From: Anaerolineae bacterium
GTDB taxonomy: Bacteria > Chloroflexota > Anaerolineae > Promineifilales > Promineifilaceae
DNA: 8,166 nt
NCBI GenBank assembly: GCA_028284105.1
Contig: JANQSK010000025.1
Coordinates: forward strand, 1-8,166
Direction of reading: 5' to 3'
Part shown: positions 7,097-8,166 of the stretch, in pieces
How positions within the stretch are numbered: the stretch's first letter is position 1
How the letters are laid out: every line of letters starts with the position of its first letter
Translations under genes and position numbers: made by a program
Notes under the pieces: model-generated
The model's input: only the letters and a program-made list of their open reading frames with translations
The model's database searches: none
What the model was told of the DNA's origin: nothing

Positions 7097-7489
7097 ATGA
7101 AGCCTGTTCTTTATATTGTGGACGATGTTGAAGAAAATCGTAACATGCTTAGAATGATGTTCAAGATGAAGGGGTACGAGATCATCGAAGCTTGTGATGG
7201 ATTAGATGCTTTAGAAAAGCTGGCCACCACAAAAGCTGACTGCATGATCTTGGATGTCATGATGCCCAATATGGACGGGATTACGCTCTGCAAAAAATTG
7301 AGGGAAATGCCAGAAACGGCCGTTTTGCCTATTATCATGCTTAGCGGCAAGACACAGCCAGAAGATATTCAAGCGGGTCTTGATGCTGGCGCAAATCATT
7401 ACATGAAAAAACCAATGAACACGGGTGAACTCATAAGTTTAGTTGAGCAATTCTCCTCAAAACAAAACAAGGTCTTCCAACCCGCATAA
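7097..7489 (+). CDS. Stand-alone CheY-like response regulator receiver
   Basis: This 130-residue protein consists only of a receiver (REC) domain. It accepts a phosphoryl group from a sensor kinase and signals by protein contact rather than by DNA binding. The acidic Mg-binding pair is D9-D10 (YIVDDVEENR). The phospho-acceptor is D53 in ILDVMMPNMDG. The switch residue is S83 (IIMLSGK), the aromatic is Y102, and the conserved lysine is K105 followed by P106 (YMKKP). All key residues are present, so it should be functional. There is no output domain and no kinase gene in the window, so its partner is unknown. It diverges from the symporter operon and is followed after 94 bp by the acyl-CoA ligase on the same strand. 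An ACGGCCGT palindrome encodes T74-A-V in the loop before beta 4. Confidence 0.95.
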   Translation: MKPVLYIVDDVEENRNMLRMMFKMKGYEIIEACDGLDALEKLATTKADCMILDVMMPNMDGITLCKKLREMPETAVLPIIMLSGKTQPEDIQAGLDAGANHYMKKPMNTGELISLVEQFSSKQNKVFQPA

Positions 7490-7516
7490 ATTTCAACATT
7501 CTCCTCATTGAGTTTT

Positions 7517-7545
7517 TTGGCATCACAAAATCCAAACGATAAAAT
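7517..7545 (+). promoter_or_regulatory. Sigma-70-type promoter of the acyl-CoA ligase gene
   Basis: TTGGCA (7517-7522, 5 of 6 to TTGACA) is separated by exactly 17 bp from TAAAAT (7540-7545, 5 of 6 to TATAAT). Transcription would start near 7552, giving a leader of about 30 nt. That leader contains a small GAATG/CATTC hairpin or operator-like palindrome at 7556-7568. Confidence 0.6.
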
Positions 7546-7573
7546 CAGCAATATAGAATGGATCATTCATATG

Positions 7574-7580
7574 AGGAGAA
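7574..7580 (+). promoter_or_regulatory. Ribosome binding site of the acyl-CoA ligase gene
   Basis: AGGAGAA, with core AGGAG at 7574-7578, lies 5 nt before the ATG at 7584. It is strong and fixes this start. Confidence 0.8.
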
Positions 7581-7583
7581 AAT

Positions 7584-8166
7584 ATGTCCCAAGTTGTCAC
7601 CACTTTGGCTGATGTTAAAGCGATTGAAGAAACCCCTTTAGCCGATCGAAACCTGCCAGAAAGTACCTACGAAGCTGTTCAACGCACAGCTCAAAAACAC
7701 CCCGATTTACAAGCCCTCGTCTTTTTTCTCCAAGCCACCGATGAAAACTACAAGAATAACGTCACATTCAATTTCCGTGAGCTGTTTGGAAAAATCACCC
7801 AAACTGCCAATATGTTTCATGGATTAGGCGTTGGTCCTGATGATGTCGTGACATATTTACTTCCAAACTTACCAGAAACCTACTTCACACAGTTTGGGGC
7901 TGGAGCAGCCGGTATCGCCAATCCTGTAAATCCGCTTCTAGAACCCCATGTTTGGGTTGAAATTATGAATGCGGCTAAAACGAAAGTGCTGGTTACGATT
8001 GCCCCTCTGCCAACATCAGACCTTTGGGATAAAGTCGCTTCGATCGCACACCAAGTGCCAACTTTGGAAACTATTTTACAAGTAGACATCAGCAACTATT
8101 TAAGTGGTGTCCGGAAAATGATTGTCAAATTATTAGGCATGCGGGCACCAAAAATTCAAAGCAACA
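7584..8166 (+). CDS. Acyl-CoA synthetase / AMP-dependent ligase, N-terminal part
   Basis: An open frame of 194 codons runs off the right edge. It matches the start of an ANL-superfamily acyl-CoA synthetase, which activates a carboxylic acid with ATP and then transfers it to CoA. Visible family features are the substrate-binding N-terminal start (PESTYEAVQRTAQKHP, 25-40) and TFNFRELFGKITQTANMFHGLGVGPDDVV (61-89, the TxxEL and GVxxGDxV region). YLLPNLPETYF (91-101) and GIANPVNPLLEP (110-121) follow. The last two are typical of the medium/long-chain fatty acyl-CoA synthetase branch. The ATP-binding P-loop, adenylation core and C-terminal lysine domain lie outside the window, so substrate and integrity cannot be judged. 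About 500-650 residues in total would be normal. It has its own promoter and ribosome site, 94 bp after the receiver gene. There is no ACGGCCGT copy in the visible part. Confidence 0.88.
   Translation, partial: MSQVVTTLADVKAIEETPLADRNLPESTYEAVQRTAQKHPDLQALVFFLQATDENYKNNVTFNFRELFGKITQTANMFHGLGVGPDDVVTYLLPNLPETYFTQFGAGAAGIANPVNPLLEPHVWVEIMNAAKTKVLVTIAPLPTSDLWDKVASIAHQVPTLETILQVDISNYLSGVRKMIVKLLGMRAPKIQSN

Larger units (their letters stand above)
70..7323. repeat. Highly iterated palindrome ACGGCCGT, 11 perfect dispersed copies
   Basis: Perfect copies start at 70, 1564, 2578, 2965, 3371, 3517, 3966, 4432, 4678, 6441 and 7316. A one-mismatch copy, ACGGCTGT, is at 5038. Each perfect copy is flanked by A or T on both sides, and six read as the 10-bp AACGGCCGTT. 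Every CGGCCG hexamer I found is part of this octamer. All copies are inside genes: seven in the helicase-nuclease, two in the enolase-family gene, one in the symporter and one in the receiver. With roughly 44% GC about 0.1 copy is expected by chance. Because the unit is palindromic, strand has no meaning. The pattern resembles the cyanobacterial HIP1 octamer in behaviour, but its sequence differs. Confidence 0.9.
7499..7580 (+). repeat. 10-bp inverted repeat covering the ligase ribosome binding site
   Basis: TTCTCCTCAT at 7499-7508 is the exact reverse complement of ATGAGGAGAA at 7571-7580, which contains the Shine-Dalgarno of the acyl-CoA ligase gene. A second 9-nt copy, TTCTCCTCA, is at 7451-7459 inside the receiver gene. 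In a transcript reading through from the receiver gene either copy could pair with and mask the ribosome site. The loop would be 62 nt or longer, so regulation is speculative. Confidence 0.35.

Noticed and set aside
7504..7518. Possible intrinsic terminator after the receiver gene: CTC-ATT-GAG followed by six T
   Set aside because: The stem is only 3 bp and AT-poor pairing does not extend it. The T-run is better explained as part of the -35 region of the next promoter.
885..8046. Cyanobacterial HIP1 (GCGATCGC) or a Neisseria/Pasteurella-type DNA uptake sequence
   Set aside because: CGATCG appears a few times but never as the full GCGATCGC. No directional 9-12-mer uptake sequence is repeated; the enriched word is the symmetric ACGGCCGT.
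7880..8095. 71-codon minus-strand frame
   Set aside because: It is antisense to the acyl-CoA synthetase, which continues in frame through the region with typical motifs.
1..8166. tRNA, rRNA, CRISPR array, insertion sequence or prophage genes
   Set aside because: I found no direct-repeat array, transposase or integrase motifs, terminal inverted repeats, or structured RNA gene on either strand.

Overview
The window is chromosomal-looking bacterial DNA of moderate GC (low-to-mid forties percent by eye). It has dense coding, ATG starts and Shine-Dalgarno sites on most genes. Nothing fixes the phylum. The protein set (GPH symporter, enolase-superfamily enzyme, stand-alone receiver, acyl-CoA ligase) would fit a free-living heterotroph such as a Chloroflexota or proteobacterial lineage, but that is only an impression.

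Layout: three genes lie on the minus strand and two on the plus strand, diverging from a 255-bp region at 6842-7096. Left to right: (1) 1-4127 minus, a very large protein cut by the left edge, with DUF4011 N-terminus, split SF1 helicase and a Vsr/MTES_1575-type PD-(D/E)xK nuclease. (2) 4323-5429 minus, an enolase-superfamily (MLE/MR-like) dehydratase or epimerase. (3) 5441-6841 minus, a 12-TM GPH-family cation symporter, 11 bp upstream of the enolase gene and probably its operon partner. (4) 7097-7489 plus, a stand-alone CheY-like receiver. (5) 7584-8166 plus, the N-terminal part of an acyl-CoA synthetase, cut by the right edge.

Functionally, the symporter and enolase-family enzyme look like an uptake-plus-catabolism pair, possibly for a hydroxyproline- or betaine-like solute. 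The helicase-nuclease resembles the single-gene DUF4011-helicase-Vsr architecture reported as an anti-phage system (Hhe). The receiver and acyl-CoA ligase are co-directional, but the ligase appears to have its own promoter.

The most striking signal is not a gene. A perfect 8-bp palindrome, ACGGCCGT, occurs 11 times in 8.2 kb, where well under one is expected. It is spread through four unrelated genes on both strands and always has A/T on both sides. It falls mostly in one codon phase, encoding Thr-Ala-Val. It behaves like a highly iterated palindrome analogous to, but different in sequence from, cyanobacterial HIP1.
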